This document shows, piece after piece, positions 1-13,377 of a stretch of 64,000 nucleotides of DNA. Under the pieces are notes generated by a model that did not search any database, was not told the DNA's origin, and saw nothing but the letters and a program-made list of their open reading frames with translations. Source of the stretch: Chaetorhynchus papuensis (lineage: Eukaryota; Chordata; Aves; Passeriformes; Rhipiduridae); NCBI GenBank assembly GCA_013396525.1, contig VWYX01000008.1:1736001-1800000 (forward strand), written 5' to 3'. A program made the translations under genes and the position numbers. Numbering within the stretch: position 1 is the first letter of the stretch; each line of letters starts with the position of its first letter.

Positions 1-670
1 AATCCTAATAGGACCTCCTGAGTTGAGTACCTGAAGAGGCAGGAACAGAAGAAATCCTAAATTTCTTATTCACTCTCAGATAGGAAGACAGACATGAGAA
101 TTCAGCCTGGTGTGAATAACTTTATCCATTCCTGATATTTCCCATCATCTACAAAAGCAGTTTCTTTTGCTGGTAGTTGTTTTGTATATTTTTCCAAACA
201 ACACCCTTTAGCAACAAGACCTCCCTTTTTTTTTAATGCATTTCCAGAGGGACTTGAGTCCAGATCACACACACACAAGGCAAGTTTCCAGCATTCTTAT
301 TCCTCCACTGGAAGAAATTACCAGAGCCAGCATCTCTGAACCATTTCCCAAACGGTTCTGTTCTTCTGACTTCAGCGACAGCAATGCACTGTTTCTAATC
401 CATTACAGGAATTTATCACAGTACGTGTCAATTTGTTTCTCTTCTTGCCTCTTCTCACTTTAAAATGACATCAGGAAAGAAACTTTCCAGCAGGGCTGCT
501 TCAATCCAAGTTTTAGCGACAGAGCTCTTAACTGGATCCTAACCGTGCACATTAAGTTTTAAGGGCATATACTAAACAGATCAGGTTTTACTGTAGTCTA
601 GAGTTTCCTTTGTTTCCTTTTTGGTGGTGATCTGTGCTACAGTTTACAATACTAGCAAAGAAGCATCTGG
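1..670. other. Unique DNA, no gene seen
   Basis: I see no repeat family, RNA gene or convincing exon here. The open frame at 236-463 has no recognisable domain and its composition follows the local AT and pyrimidine bias. Confidence 0.6.
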
Positions 671-810
671 GTTTTCTTTTTCTCTTTTTCTTTTTCTTTT
701 TCTTTTTCTTTTTTTTCTTTTTCTTTCTTTTTCTTTTTTCTTTTTTCTTTTTTCTTTTTTCTTTTTTTTTTTGTTCTTTTTTCTTCTTTCTTCTTTCTAT
801 TTTTTTTTTT
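671..810. repeat. Polypyrimidine (CTTTTT)n-like tract
   Basis: About 140 bases of almost pure C and T on the + strand, mostly TTTTTC hexamers drifting into CTT and T runs. The pyrimidine run is broken by single purines near 773 and 799. All open frames across it (Phe/Leu/Ser-rich on +, Lys/Glu-rich on -) are translation artefacts of the repeat. Tracts like this are length-variable and can adopt triplex (H-DNA) structure. That is general knowledge of such sequence; nothing here shows function. Confidence 0.95.
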
Positions 811-3800
811 AAGGCAGCTTGTCCTAAATAGATACTTTAGAGTATTGTAATAGGGAGCATCCATGCTGCAATACAATAGGATGATCCCTTTTGGCAATGG
901 TCCTAATCTGACACAGAGGAGAGACAAATCTATTACTGAAGAAATCTGAAATGCATACCTGTATGTTTGTTGGATCAAATCCTTCTCTGACAAGTTACTA
1001 CCTTCTTTATATGATGGAGTAAGGATTAAAAAAATATCTCTGTTCTGAGTATATTTTCTCTGCCTGAACAGCCAGTAGTTAAAAATCACATTAATGAAAG
1101 AAAATGCCGGGGAAAACTGCATCATTGCAAGATTCTGAAGGGCCCAATCCTACATCACTTGTTTTTATGAGTCATTGTGTGAACTGAAGCTGAAAGGATA
1201 AATCAAATGTGTGAGGATTAGTGCATGAGTAAAGAGTTCAGGATCAGGACCCTAACTCTCAGCGTCATAAATTTCCTGCTGGAGACGATTCAATGTTATT
1301 CATTCAGCTTTTAAAGAGGGAGTTGGGAGGCAGTTGTGTCCTTTTTTCTTTTTAATTAGATTTCATTTATTTAGATTGGTATGGAGATGGTCAACCACAA
1401 TGGGGGACCAAAAGCAGAGAGTAGGACAATTCCTAGAAGCCTGTAACAATCAGCATGGGATCATGTTAAGTGCTGGGCACTTCATTTCCATGACACATTG
1501 TTTGATTTCCTCAGAGACAAAATAAAAATGGACATGACTGAAGTTTATGAAGGGAGATAGCTGTGCTCAAACAGGAACATTAAGACATCCCCAAACCAAC
1601 AGCCATAAAGGGCCAAAGAATGAAGGAGAGAAAGAGATTCAGCTTCAAATGCATTCCCCAGTGTAATTACTGGAGAAACTGGGGGGTGGGGGGCAGAATT
1701 GGGGGTGGCCTTTGAATGGGATGAAAACCACGAGCATTACAAAAAGAAAAGGAGAAAAGGGGGGCTGTGGGCAAACAGGATGGAGGAAGAGAGCATGAGT
1801 GGCAGATGTCACTGATTTCATTCCACCGCCTTAACTTACTGTTTGAAAAAACTCCTCATGTGTGACCTGAAAAGAGAGAGAAACAAAATGAAAACAGGCA
1901 TCAACAAAGCACTTGCTTTATGATTTCAAAAAAATGTAAATTAATGACTGGCAGTAAGAATCTCCAAAGGAAACAACATCCCAGTTTAAGCATTGCCATC
2001 AACAAAAGCTCAACAGCATATGGTAATGTTAACTTTAATATGAAAAGATAATAACAATCTTTAAAAAGTGACTTGAGAAAAAACCTTGCTAGGTGCTCAT
2101 CCTTTTCAACTTACCTAAAAAGAAAAGATGTTGGAAGGTTTTATGTTTTTCTTTCTTTCCTCTCTTTCCCTAAACTGTTCACATTGTATAGTTAAATGAG
2201 GTTGAGATTAGTACAAATTTTAAATAAAAGTGCCTAGGATCTCTGACTAACAAGGCAGAAAACCAGATTTGTAACGGATAATTACATCTAAACTTATTTA
2301 AATGTAGGTCTATTGATTGAAGTAAGTTCTTTAGAGCAGATTCAAGGTAACATTTCCTCCCCTACCCTTTTTCTAAAAGCGTTGGTGGTGGTGGTGTTGT
2401 TGTATGGTTGAGAAATGAGCATCCTCTCATGGCCCATCCTGTGCACTTCCAGCTGTTGGCTGCAGACTTGCTCAGCACCCTTCCCTCCTTCAGAGGCCAC
2501 ACGTTAGTGATTGCATCTGTGATATGTTAAGCACACATGCACACTGCACGCTAAAATGTTTTTAGCTCGTGCCATTACTTTGTGGGTTTATGCAAATTTC
2601 TGCTTTTGCAGGCACAACCTTCGCCTTTTGTCTTTGAAAATCTCTCCGCTGCCCTACACTGTAATCAAACAGAAGGAAATTACTTTATTCAGGTTGCCTC
2701 ATGAAGGCCTGAGAACGCTGTTTACTTACATGAAAGGCGTAGCTTCAGTTTGGAGTTACATGAAAATGGGCAATTGATATCATTATGGTACCCAGAAGCA
2801 GATGCAGCCTCACATATCACTTCTGACCCCTGAAGAATGTAACTTTCTTAACATGCCTACAATGGGCCAAAGTGACTAATTTTAGAAAGGTGAATGTTTA
2901 AACCAACAACACCTCCACGCAAATGTGCGTTACAGGGGTGTTTTAACCCATGATCCCACAGTGAGGGCTTGGAGATATCATTTTGCAATAAAGAGGTATT
3001 TCATGGTCAATTGGCTTTATCCAAAAATAATAGGAAAAGAAGCTTGCGGGGGGAAAACCAACCTAGTTTGGCACAAAATGCTAGCACTACTGGATGTGAG
3101 TAGAGAAGAGTTTAAAAGACTCTTGTGCGCTTAGCCGTGCGCTGAAAGAATCACACACAAACAACAGCCACCACATGAATGCATCCATTATATCCTTTAT
3201 TGAAGATCACAACAATAGTAGCACTTCATTGAAGAAAAGATGATTCCTCTATTATAGACAGGCCCCTCAGATCGCCTAGCTCAGCATACAACTGCAAGAT
3301 GTACAGTTCTCTCTGCATTTTCATGTCATTGCCAAAACACACAAAGTAGATTCTCAAATGCCTGGGGCTAAATTACAGCCCCTACGAACCACGCTGGAAG
3401 TTTGAGAGCCCAGAAAAAGTTCTGAAGGTTTTCTCTCTCTCTCTTCATGAGAGAAGCCAAAGCTCGTGGGTACAGTGTTTGTCATGTGAAACAAGGCTAT
3501 TTTATATCATTTGGGGTTGTTTTATTAATGGTGCTGAAAAATTGTTCACTTCGTTTCACTTTTGTCTCCTTTTGAACGTAGCGGGATGAAGGTAGAGTGT
3601 TTTTAACACATCCAAGATAAGAAAGGAATAGACCCTTTTGTCTCTAGAGCTGTATGCCATCACTATTAAAAATCTTTCATCTCGTCTCAGACAACAAGCA
3701 GAGAGCATGACAAAAAAATAGAAGAGTCAACAGTAAAAAAGTGTGTGGCAGGGGGTGTAGGCTGACAGGTAGAGAGAGAGGCACCTCTTTGCCTTGAGTT

Positions 3801-6800
3801 TCATCCTGGAAGAGTTGGCCAGGGCAAAATCTGTTCTTCTTAGGCAGTTCTCATGTTTTGTAGGGGACAAATATCAGAAGCCCGCTCGCAAAAGTGACCC
3901 ATGAGCAGGTGAGGAGAGCTGTCCTGCAGGAGGAGGGGATAATTCAGCCTGTGGAGGGATCTTGTGCTGCCCTGACATCATCATTGTCCTATAACACTGG
4001 ACCTCCTGGGGTCCAGCAGGATGTTGTCAACAACACAGGGGGTGAAGGGGAGCCAAGCAGGAACACCGAGGGCCTAGGAGGGACACCAGGGGCCAAGAGG
4101 GGAACGTCACAACAGGTGCTGCAGTTGGTGACTGTGAAGGAATGCTCTGGGGCTGCCATGACCGCTAAATGGCCGGGCCACCTGCTTGTCACTGGATGGT
4201 TTTCCCCCTGACAGCTGGCATGTGCTGTCAGTCGCCACCTGCGGGAGATGGCACCAAGTGTCAGCTGAGACAACCTGACATTTCCGCATCCCCACTGCCT
4301 TTCCCCACACTGGAGCAGCTCCAGGAGGAGTGCACTGCCTAGCGGGATGAAAAGAGCTCCTTTCCAAGTCAAGCAAAGGTACTCATGGATCAATTCTAAG
4401 TTCAACACATCATCCTAAACCAACTTATAAATGAAGCTTTAATGCATTTCCCTTTGACATTTCTGAAGTAAATGCTTGGATATTTCATTTTGAAAGAAAA
4501 TGTAATTTGGAAATTGAATTAAATTTCCCTTACAAGGGAATGGAAAACAACAATAACAGCTGAAAAGGAATTAATTTTTTTTTCCCCAGCCTGAAATTAC
4601 TTCCTCATATGGTTTGATATTTTTTTTTTTTTTGGTTCATTGTGGGGCTACAGGAAGGATAAATGTTTCTTTCAGTTAGCCTGAAACACTTGTTGAAATC
4701 AGTCAATGATTTTTAAAAAAGAGGAGCAAATGCACCCAGTCCCTGTGTGCAGGGCTCTGCTTAGAAGCCCTTTTCAGTGTGTCACTTGGTGTCATCAGGT
4801 CTATTTGTCTTCAAAGATTTGTCACTCATTCAGTGATTAGAAGTCCAGTGGCATCACCTGTGGGGTTCAGGGGTATTTGTCTGCCCGGGTGGACCCCGGG
4901 GGTATTATACACAAACCTAGAAATACCTACAAGGTATAATAGAGATATTCTACCAGGACTTGTAAAGATCGATTTATAGACCTCCTGCCCACAACAGTAC
5001 AAAAATAAATCAGTAAAGTATAATTTTTGGCAAAAGCAGTCAGAACTGAGGAGGTTAATGGCAAATAGAAAAACTTGTAAAGTCTTGGGGGTCCCTTCAG
5101 CAACACTGATTTATCTTCTGACTTTTTCTGTTTATCATCACATTTTGCCAAAAAAATAGTGTTTGCTGTTTCTAATATTTTTTTTTAAATAACCTTGTTC
5201 CTCTCAGATTTCCCCGAGATGGCAGCACTAAACTCAACAGTGCTATTGAAAAACACACTGTGGCCTTGAAAATGTGTGTGATCAAGAGCAGCAAGGTTTC
5301 TGCTTCTTCCTTACAGATGCCTTGGTCAAAAACTGGTGTCAGCTCCATGTTAGCTTGCTTTCTAAATTGGGGGTGACAAGCAAAAATCTGCTTGGAAAAG
5401 TGCTGGCCTTTAAAGGACACAGTGTGCTATTCAGTTTAATGGGGTGAGACTGGTTTTAAAGGTTGATCAACAGAACTGGTACAAAACAGATTTTTCAGCT
5501 CATTGAACATTTTGAACCTTTGTTCTAACGCTTCCTGTTGGCCATCAAGTCAATTTATACCTTCAGTTGACCAAATAGTTGAATATATTAATCCTGAATG
5601 GTTTGTTGCTGTGTGAGAAGCAGAAAACTTACATTTTTGATCAGGTGATTTGAGTTTGTAATTAAAAACAAGAAAATTTTTAGATTAAAAAAAAAACTGT
5701 GACAGCAAAAAAGGCCCGAAGCATAACTTTGTAATATGTTGGCATCACCCCAAAATGCATTTTTAATTTAGTGGTTTTTGCCATGAAGGATTTAGACCAA
5801 ACGCTGAACAGAATTTCGAGAAGGAATGTGAACAGCAAGAAACAGTTTGCCCTAGAAGTTAGATTTTTCTCAGCAGGATCGGTTACTATTCTAAACAGTG
5901 TTTAGTCATCAAATCAGTGTGAGGGGAGTGTTCATGGTGCTGCCAAATAAAAAATGCAGATTCAATGTGAGTATCTTGTGTGGCAAGTTAATGAGCACGT
6001 TTATTGTTCGGTTTTTAAACCAACTGTTAGGTCTGGCATCTTTAAAAACTAGTGCTTGTAGTCAAACTCAAATCACCAGGTCCCAAATGACTTAACCGGG
6101 TGGTTTCCAAAGTTCAAACTGGTTTCTGAGACAGAAACATGGCAAAGTACTGGCAAGGGGTTTTCTGGACACAAGAGTTTTTGACATCTTGCAGTTGAAA
6201 TCCCTGAACGGTGCCTCAGATTACCAGTTCCCAGCACAAATCTTATCCTAATTCAATCTCAGTAAAGAATCTTAAGACCAGCTGGGTCCTCAATGTGAGG
6301 CAAATTTTGAGAAAGGTCTCTCTGCATCAACCTAACTTTCACACTGCTGGTTGATGACCATCTTTATAGGCTGGGTTCAGAGTCTGAGCAGCCAGCAGTG
6401 CATGCAGGACCGTGTCCGGGAGTGGGGATCTTCAGAAACCTCAGTTTTGATGCATTTCTTAACCCCTGTATCAGGGGCCATGAGAAGTTGTTCTCCATGT
6501 GGTTGAAGCCAGTGTGATGTGTGGGAGCTTCCTTACTACATCTGGTATCTGCAGTATAAGAGCAGAGGCTGCAAGAGGGCATGTACTCACCTAAAGCAGT
6601 ATTTTCACGGTCTGCAAAAAATTACTTCTGATTTTCTTTACAGTTTTTATCCTTCTACTTGTGGGTCCCAAGAGTGACTCCTGCTCAGTGTGTTGCTGGA
6701 GCAAATGGTTTTACTTCAGTCCTGTCGGCCTGCAGGCAGGACCATGGTGTCCTACAGAAAGACAGGGAGGCTGTGGGGAGCCTGTCCAGGGAGAGGGGGA

Positions 6801-9800
6801 GCTGCCTGAGGATGCAGATCCCAGCTGGCCTGGGACTGTCTTCTGCTGGGCTCTGCGAAATGTCTCTTGAAAATGTCCTCTTCAAAATCTTCTGGAAAGA
6901 GAACATGCCAGATCATTTTTACTTAAAAGACAAAAAGGGAAAAAAAAGAAGAAAAGAAAAGGCTTTATGACTCAGCGCTGCATCTAAGGAAAAAAGTGTT
7001 AACCCCCTTGCCTCCCCCAGCCTGCATGGTTCTGAGTCACAGGGACCCTCCCAATTCCTGCAGGAGCATCCCCTTAAGGAAGCCTCCGCCAGAGCTTTGG
7101 CGCTGGCTAGTCCCCCTCTTACATTACCTGATACTTTGTTGGCAACCCAATAATTTTCCTCTGCCTTTTCCTACAAGCTGGCTACTGTTGGTGGAATAGC
7201 GTCTGCAGCTCCTGCCATCTGGAACAGACTTCCCACCCTGCTGGTTTTGGCCTCTATTCATTTCAATTCTGAGATGAAACAATATTCGTCTCCCTTGTCT
7301 ATGACTCCTCATTTCTCCCTAGCCTTGCTAGTATGTATTATTTATCCTAGTAACTGCTTGACAGTGGTCACTTGTTAGTATAGGCTAAAGAAAAGAAAGA
7401 AAAATATTTCCAGTCACAAGCTGGTATTTATTTTTTCCTAATGTGGTGACTTTCCTTAGGCAGTCTTCTTTTTGTGGCTGAAAACATTATTGCATGATCT
7501 CTCCTGAAATATGATTAACATTGGTTTGAATTATTGAGAAAGCTTAATCAAAGTCACTTTCAACCATTTTTAATTACGCATGCATGAAAAATATACACAT
7601 TTCTGCTGTGGAAAAAACATTGTCACACATCCTCATCCCACTGTACATTCACAAATACATCAGATGACTCAGATGTAAAGTTGGAAAATGGGATATTAAA
7701 TTAGCAGAGAGTAACTTTTATGGACTAATTGGACAAATAGATCAGGAAGGGAAATAGTACCGTGTCTCTCATAAAGGAGAGAGGATTTTTTTGTTTCTTC
7801 GATTTTCCTCATATCACAAACCTGAGAAAGTAAACATGCCCAAGATGCAAGCAAAGATAAGCTTGCACTAATGAGAAAGAAAAACCCCAAGAGTTTTGGA
7901 AGGGTTTAAGCCCTCATTCTTTCAGGCACAAAGGAGGCTTCAGCACTGGGGTCAGGGAGACATTTGGCGAAAACTCTACTGCAGAGCCTTGAATAAGATC
8001 CTCAGAAGCATGGGGTAACAGCCTCTGCTTGAGACACTCTTATCCTGCTGTTTTCTTCTGCTCTTGCCATTCTTCTCCAGCCACTGAACAAAGATGGGTC
8101 TTTGTCCTATCACAACTCTGTCTCTTGGATTTGAAGGAGTGGGCAATTAGTCTTTGTGAACCCATCAACAGCATTCTCCATCAACCGCATCGACCTGGCA
8201 ATGTCCTGCTTGCTCTCCCCACTTAATAACAATGTCAGGAAAACACATTTCAAACCGAGTCATCAGTGACACTCATTGCAACATGGTACCACCAAGGCCA
8301 ATTATTTAATAGGATTAAAAAATCCAAATTTCTATTTATTTGTTTGTAAGAGCACCAGGCAGTGACACTGGATGGGACTGAGAAAAGGCAGGAGGCACAA
8401 AGGCCTTGGTGGGTGTAAAGCAGCAACAGCTGTTGTGTTAGGACTTAGGAACCCTAATTGTGGATGCAAACCCGTTTGTAAAAGGAGCTGTGTGAACATG
8501 GAAAGAGCAGCAGGAGTGACCTGAGAGGGTGAGACGACAAGGGAAGATGCAGTGAGAATGGGCTCCTCCGGCTGGTGATAGCAGGGGTTGAGCAGCAGCA
8601 AGCAGTGTTTAAGGGAGCTGTTCTGGGGGAAAAGAGAACCTGTCTGGAAAGGGTGCAACTGGCTCCAGGCAAGGGGGAATGATGGCAGTGGTAGGAGTGA
8701 GCAGAGTGCATCACTGACAGAGCAGACGGCCTGGGAGCTGGCACAGAAAGCAGCAGAAAGAGGCGAGTACAGGGAAGCTGAGCTGAGAAGAGCCTTGTGT
8801 TTGAAGAGAAGAAGCCTGAAGGAGAGATTTGGTACTCAGGGCTCCTCTCGGCCTGGAAAGCACAAGACCTCATTGAGTAATTGAGCTGGGAACCGCAGGG
8901 TACCACAGGAACGAACCACTGGACCCCGATGGCTTTGCCTGATTTTTTGTCTTCCATTTGCTGCTCCTCTGTGTTCCTCTCTCGCTTGACTGTGGTCGAT
9001 TTGTGGGGTTTGTTTTTCTTTACTTCATTCCACCTTTTCTCTTTCCTTTTATGTCCTAAATTGTTATTCAGCTGTTTTGATTTAAATTATGTTTATGTAC
9101 AGTTACTCACAGCTCTGACTGTTGCCTCCTCCCTCCTGCGACTGTCTCTGATGCTTGCACATTCGCTTTGGCTCCTTTACAGCAGATGCCTGGAGCAGTA
9201 AATGAAAGCAGCTCTTTTATCAGTGAGCCCTTTCACCTCCAATTTTTTTATTTCTTATTAAGGCTCCAACCAGTCCTGGCTTTCTCTTCAAACGTCGTAC
9301 GCGCAACTCAAAACAACAACAACAACCACCACAGCCACCAGAAACCCAGATAAACTGGGAAATTATTGGCTCTTCTAAACCATCCCTCATCCCTCTCCCC
9401 CGTTTTTCAGCAGTGCAACACTGCTACTCGTGGAGGGTGTTACAGGGACCCCACTGTGGCACTCTGAACACCACATGTGGCCAATCTAATTTAGCCCATG
9501 GCTAAACAAATCCCCAAACGTGGAATAAACCTGCTTATGTTATTAACAAATGCTGTGAGAAAATGTTTAACTCAGCTTTGTGAACCAGAAGCTGGGAGGA
9601 GGAAAAAAAGGCTCATAATTTCTTCCAGGGGACAGAAAAGTCGTTGTGGTCAGCAATTCACCAAAATGCGAATATTCAAATATGTATGTAATTCAGTGTT
9701 TAAGAAAAATAAGGGGATGGGCATTTTCTTTTAGTGGAGATTGCAAACACCAACACTGAAAATCTGGAGGCTCCTTGAAGATTTTCCAAGAAAAGTGGAC

Positions 9801-11857
9801 AGAAGCAGTTCAGTTTTGAAATGAAAGCCTCTGTGCATCCTAAGGGATTTGTGGGTTTTTCATAAAATGAGATGTTTTTCATAATTTTGAAAAGAGATGT
9901 ATCCCCCCCCATAAATCCAGCCCCAAGAGTGCCCTTCTACAGATGAACTCTGTATACCAATGTTTGAAAGCAAGATGAAAAATGCCATCAGTGTTAAACC
10001 TATTACTAGCTCAGTGAAAGATAGTTTGTTGGGGTTTTTTGGTTTTGTTTTTGTTTTTATTTTTATTCTGGACATTATGCTACAATACCAAGTGGAAAAA
10101 AAAAAAAAAAAAGCATATTAGCACAAAACGTCCATCAACAGGGTGTTTAAAAGACAAATATAACCAGTTTCCCAGCAAAGTGTACTCAGCCAATGGATAC
10201 TTGACTCGGGAATTGAACTCACAAGTGCTTTCTCATGTGAGTTGCCTTTCTCATCCTCTCAAACGGCTGAAGGGAAGAATCCCTGGTCAGCCTGTAACCA
10301 GCCTCACAGAAGTTCTTCTTTGTCCTTCAGAGACCTTTGTTTCACCTTGCATGGAGATAGCTTTACCCTGTTTTTGGAGTGAGCTCTAACAATTGTGGAG
10401 GTGCAAGATCTGGATCCAGAGGCTCAAACTTGCAATAACAGCAAGATAAAAGAGCATCACAGCTCGGTATGCTTGGAATGCTATCAAGACATAAGTAATA
10501 AAGAAAAGACATGTTCAAGGAAGCATAATAAAAGAGTAAATACAGCCAGTTAACATGGATGAATTTCAAAGGAGGAAGAAAGAAAACATCATGTAAAGAA
10601 CTGCATAACAATGGATCTGAAAGATATCCAAGTAAGAAGGAAATAAGTCCTGTCCCAAACATTAGAAGGCTTCTGCCTGTCATTACGGAAGATTATGCTA
10701 TTATTCAATTACATAATGGATGCTTATATAATTCATCCAATTGCAAACAGATACTCTAAAAATCCATTTTATCCCACACATGAGAACATAATTTTTGGGA
10801 AAGAACCACTTAAACCTTTCTTCCTTCTATCCCTGCCTGTACAGCTTATGTTTTTCATTCACCTGACTACAGGGTTTTCTGCATCCTTTCTGACCAGCAT
10901 CAGAACCCTCCCCAGATCAGAGATTGGAGCATCTGAGAAACAGCATCCTCTGCAAAGCTGGATCTCAGGCTGAGCAGGACCACACTGTGGAAAAGGAGCC
11001 CAGAGAAGTCTCTCAAAAGCCCTAACTAAGGAGACAAGAGAAAAGAGGGGCTAGGCAACAGTCCCAGTGCAGAGAACCCAAAGAATAATATAAAAAATTA
11101 TAATATAAATAGTAATATAAAACAATTTTAAGAATTGATAATTTTAAAGACCTGAAGATTGCTGCACTGAATACCCTTCCTCAGGTCCAAATGCAGTGAA
11201 TGGTGCAAGTCAGAAGTTGGAAGCAATAAGAGAAAGGAAATCTGCTGGGAGTGCTCACTCCCAGGGCCAACAAAAAGAAAAAGAGAACTGTTGCCAAGTG
11301 CAAGTTGGTGTTTAATCACATGTCAAGCAGACTTGTGCTGAGGAGCAGGGGGTGCTTCGAAGTGGCTGCTCATGACAAGGTCCTTCCTGTAGGCTTTGCA
11401 CATGCCCAAGCCAGGGCATGAACAAGACAGGAGCCACTGGAGAAGACAGACAGAAAGCCCTCGGAAGATGGAAAGGATTCAAGAGACAAGAAGTTGACCC
11501 AGCCAAGCCGGCTCAGCTCTCTTAACAAGGGATAGCTAAAGGCTAGACAAGGGGGGAAACATGGGATTACCAATATATAGATTTGCCATAAAGGCTGAAT
11601 TATTAATTTCAATTTTTAAAAAACATTTAAGACACTAGTCTTGTACATATGTGGCAATATTCCATTCATGTTTATGAATTTGGGTGAAATACACTTATTA
11701 TTTGGGGTAATCCTTTTGCAGAAGCCACAGAAGAAAAACTGTATTTATTGTGTCTTAGTCATTTTATGGCATACACCTCTCATTCAAAGTCTTAAATACT
11801 GAGTTGATCCTCTACCTAGCCAAGTGGAAAAACACCACTCTTCTTTCTCTTCTCCAC
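811..11857. other. Long unique stretch, no supported gene
   Basis: Eleven kilobases of AT-rich DNA without a recognisable coding exon, RNA gene or intact transposon. Open frames of 60-167 codons occur on both strands (for example 3894-4211 +, 8454-8957 -, 10039-10389 +) but none shows a family motif, and several overlap in opposite frames, as chance frames do. Minor items inside are a G-rich patch at 1681-1772, a palindrome at 4525-4540, an AAC-rich stretch near 9311-9345 and an A18 run near 10096. Short degenerate phrases at about 1139-1160 and 1237-1254 resemble an old amniote repeat (see findings). Exons shorter than about 60 codons could be missed by eye. Confidence 0.55.
1681..1772 (+). 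other. G-rich patch, possible quadruplex former
   Basis: Two G6 runs separated by one T at 1681-1693 are followed by a G5 run and then a further G6 and G3 pair near 1758-1771. Closely spaced G runs on one strand can form G-quadruplexes. Nothing nearby marks a promoter, so function is unknown. Confidence 0.45.
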
Positions 11858-11962
11858 TGAAAAACAGGTAACTTTCCAGGGTCATACAAGAAGTATGTGG
11901 CAGGGAGAGGAATTGCTTTCACCTCTCCTGAGTCGCATACCAGTGCTGCCATTTCCCGGCTA
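11858..11962 (-). mobile_element. MIR SINE fragment
   Basis: The + strand reads as the complement of the MIR core and tRNA-related half. A stretch like 'gtaactttccagggtcatac' is followed by 'aagtatgtggcag', then 'gaattg..ttcacctctcctgagtc' and 'accagtgctg'. This is the order found in MIR read backwards (aagtgacttgcccaaggtca, agtaagtggcagag, gaacccaggtctcctgactc, cagtgct). MIR is an ancient tRNA-derived SINE mobilised by L2. The copy is diverged and truncated, and its presence beside an L2 remnant at 13.4 kb is expected. The alignment is from memory of the family, so the ends are good to about 10 bases. Confidence 0.65.
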
Positions 11963-13377
11963 TTCTTACTCTCTACCTGTGATCAGTGTTTTCTCTTATA
12001 AGCTGTGGAAAGATAGAGATAAAATGCAATAGCTATCTCCTCCATACGTGGTGGCTCCATTCAGTTTCACTGCTCAGAAAAAAAATAAAAAAGGCATATA
12101 AAATTTTGAGGAAACATCAATTAAAAACAGAAGAAAAGATTGGATGTATTAATCATACTGTTTTTAAGAGATGGCTGACAGACAGCATCGGACAAAGAGG
12201 ATCCTTTTGAAAGGGATTCCTCTCAGTCCTGTGTTTCTAAATGGTAATGGTCTCTAACTATATGTCAACTCTTTCCAACTTCATTCATCAAACAGAACCT
12301 CTAGAGAGACCATGTTGATCCCCATGGCTATAAAATTCCCTGAGTGCCATAATGATCTGAAGGTACAAAAATTCCATGGAAATAAATCCCAATTAAATAC
12401 CCATTAACAACGATGGAAAGATCACTGGGGCTATTAGAGGCAGCCCTAAGACACAGTAGCCACACACACAAAATTGTCCGGCTTCTTATTTATCTGCTTT
12501 AATCACTGTAGTGCAAAGAAAAGCCTTCCTAATATTTCAATAACTAGTGCTAATTTATTGCAACTGAACTCAGCAGCATTTTCACAGGGCTTAAGTACTT
12601 ATTATTTGTATCATTGTGCCAAGTAGCAGTCTCAGTCCAAATCATTCCCTTTTTCTCAGTGTTACAAGACAAGCTTCTTCTTCCATCCTCTGAAGCAATA
12701 AACAATGGAAGATGTAAGATCCCACACAACACAAAAAGCTGAAGCAACTTTTCCCATTTTACTTGTAAGGTTGTGGCAAAACCTGGAACTGAGCATACTT
12801 TTACAGAGTTTTGACTGTAGGAGACTCCCCTTTAACAGTAGGATGCTTTTAAACTTGTTGCTGATGATAGGCTTGGATCACAAGTGTGCAGTGCTGGCTG
12901 ATTTCTGTCATGGTCCAGAGATTTAACACAGAATTGAGTAAGCAGATTGTTTTTGAAATACCTACAGTCATGTTGCCATTCAAACACAACTTTGAGCGTT
13001 CAGACATGTCTGATCCCAGATCCAGCTATGCATCATGTTCCCATGGAAAATATGATAAGAAGACCGTCCTCAACCTCACTGGCAGCCAAGCACCGTTCAG
13101 GAAGATGAGCAGAGGGCAGCACCCACATGGGCTTGACCTATTTATTTACTGATATTGCAAAGGCAGTTTCCTGCTGCACCTTAAACCTTTCTGCTGTATA
13201 TAAGCAAAAGGAATCCTCACCACCCTGTGAAAATTTACACCAAGAAAATTCTGGTCTTTGCAACTTCTTCAAAACCTCACTGCAATTATAGCTGCAGACA
13301 CACAAAAGTCCAAATCCTGCATATTCCTGGTATTAAAATAGGCTGTGCCATCCTAACTGCACCGTCACCTAACAAGT
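11963..13377. other. Unique DNA, no gene seen
   Basis: AT-rich sequence with no recognisable gene. The phrase near 13302-13320 resembles the old dispersed repeat described in the findings. Open frames at 11986, 12705 and 12886 have no recognisable domain. Confidence 0.55.

Noticed and set aside
652..1125. 157-codon minus-strand frame with a Lys/Glu-rich tail
   Set aside because: The tail is the translated polypyrimidine repeat, and the rest has no family resemblance.
1460..1530. MIR-like text 'tttcctcagagacaaaataa'
   Set aside because: Only one short block matches, and the rest of the core is absent.
8454..8957. 167-codon minus-strand open frame
   Set aside because: Low-information composition (Ser, Leu, Pro, His), overlapped by frames on both strands, with no recognisable family or splice context.
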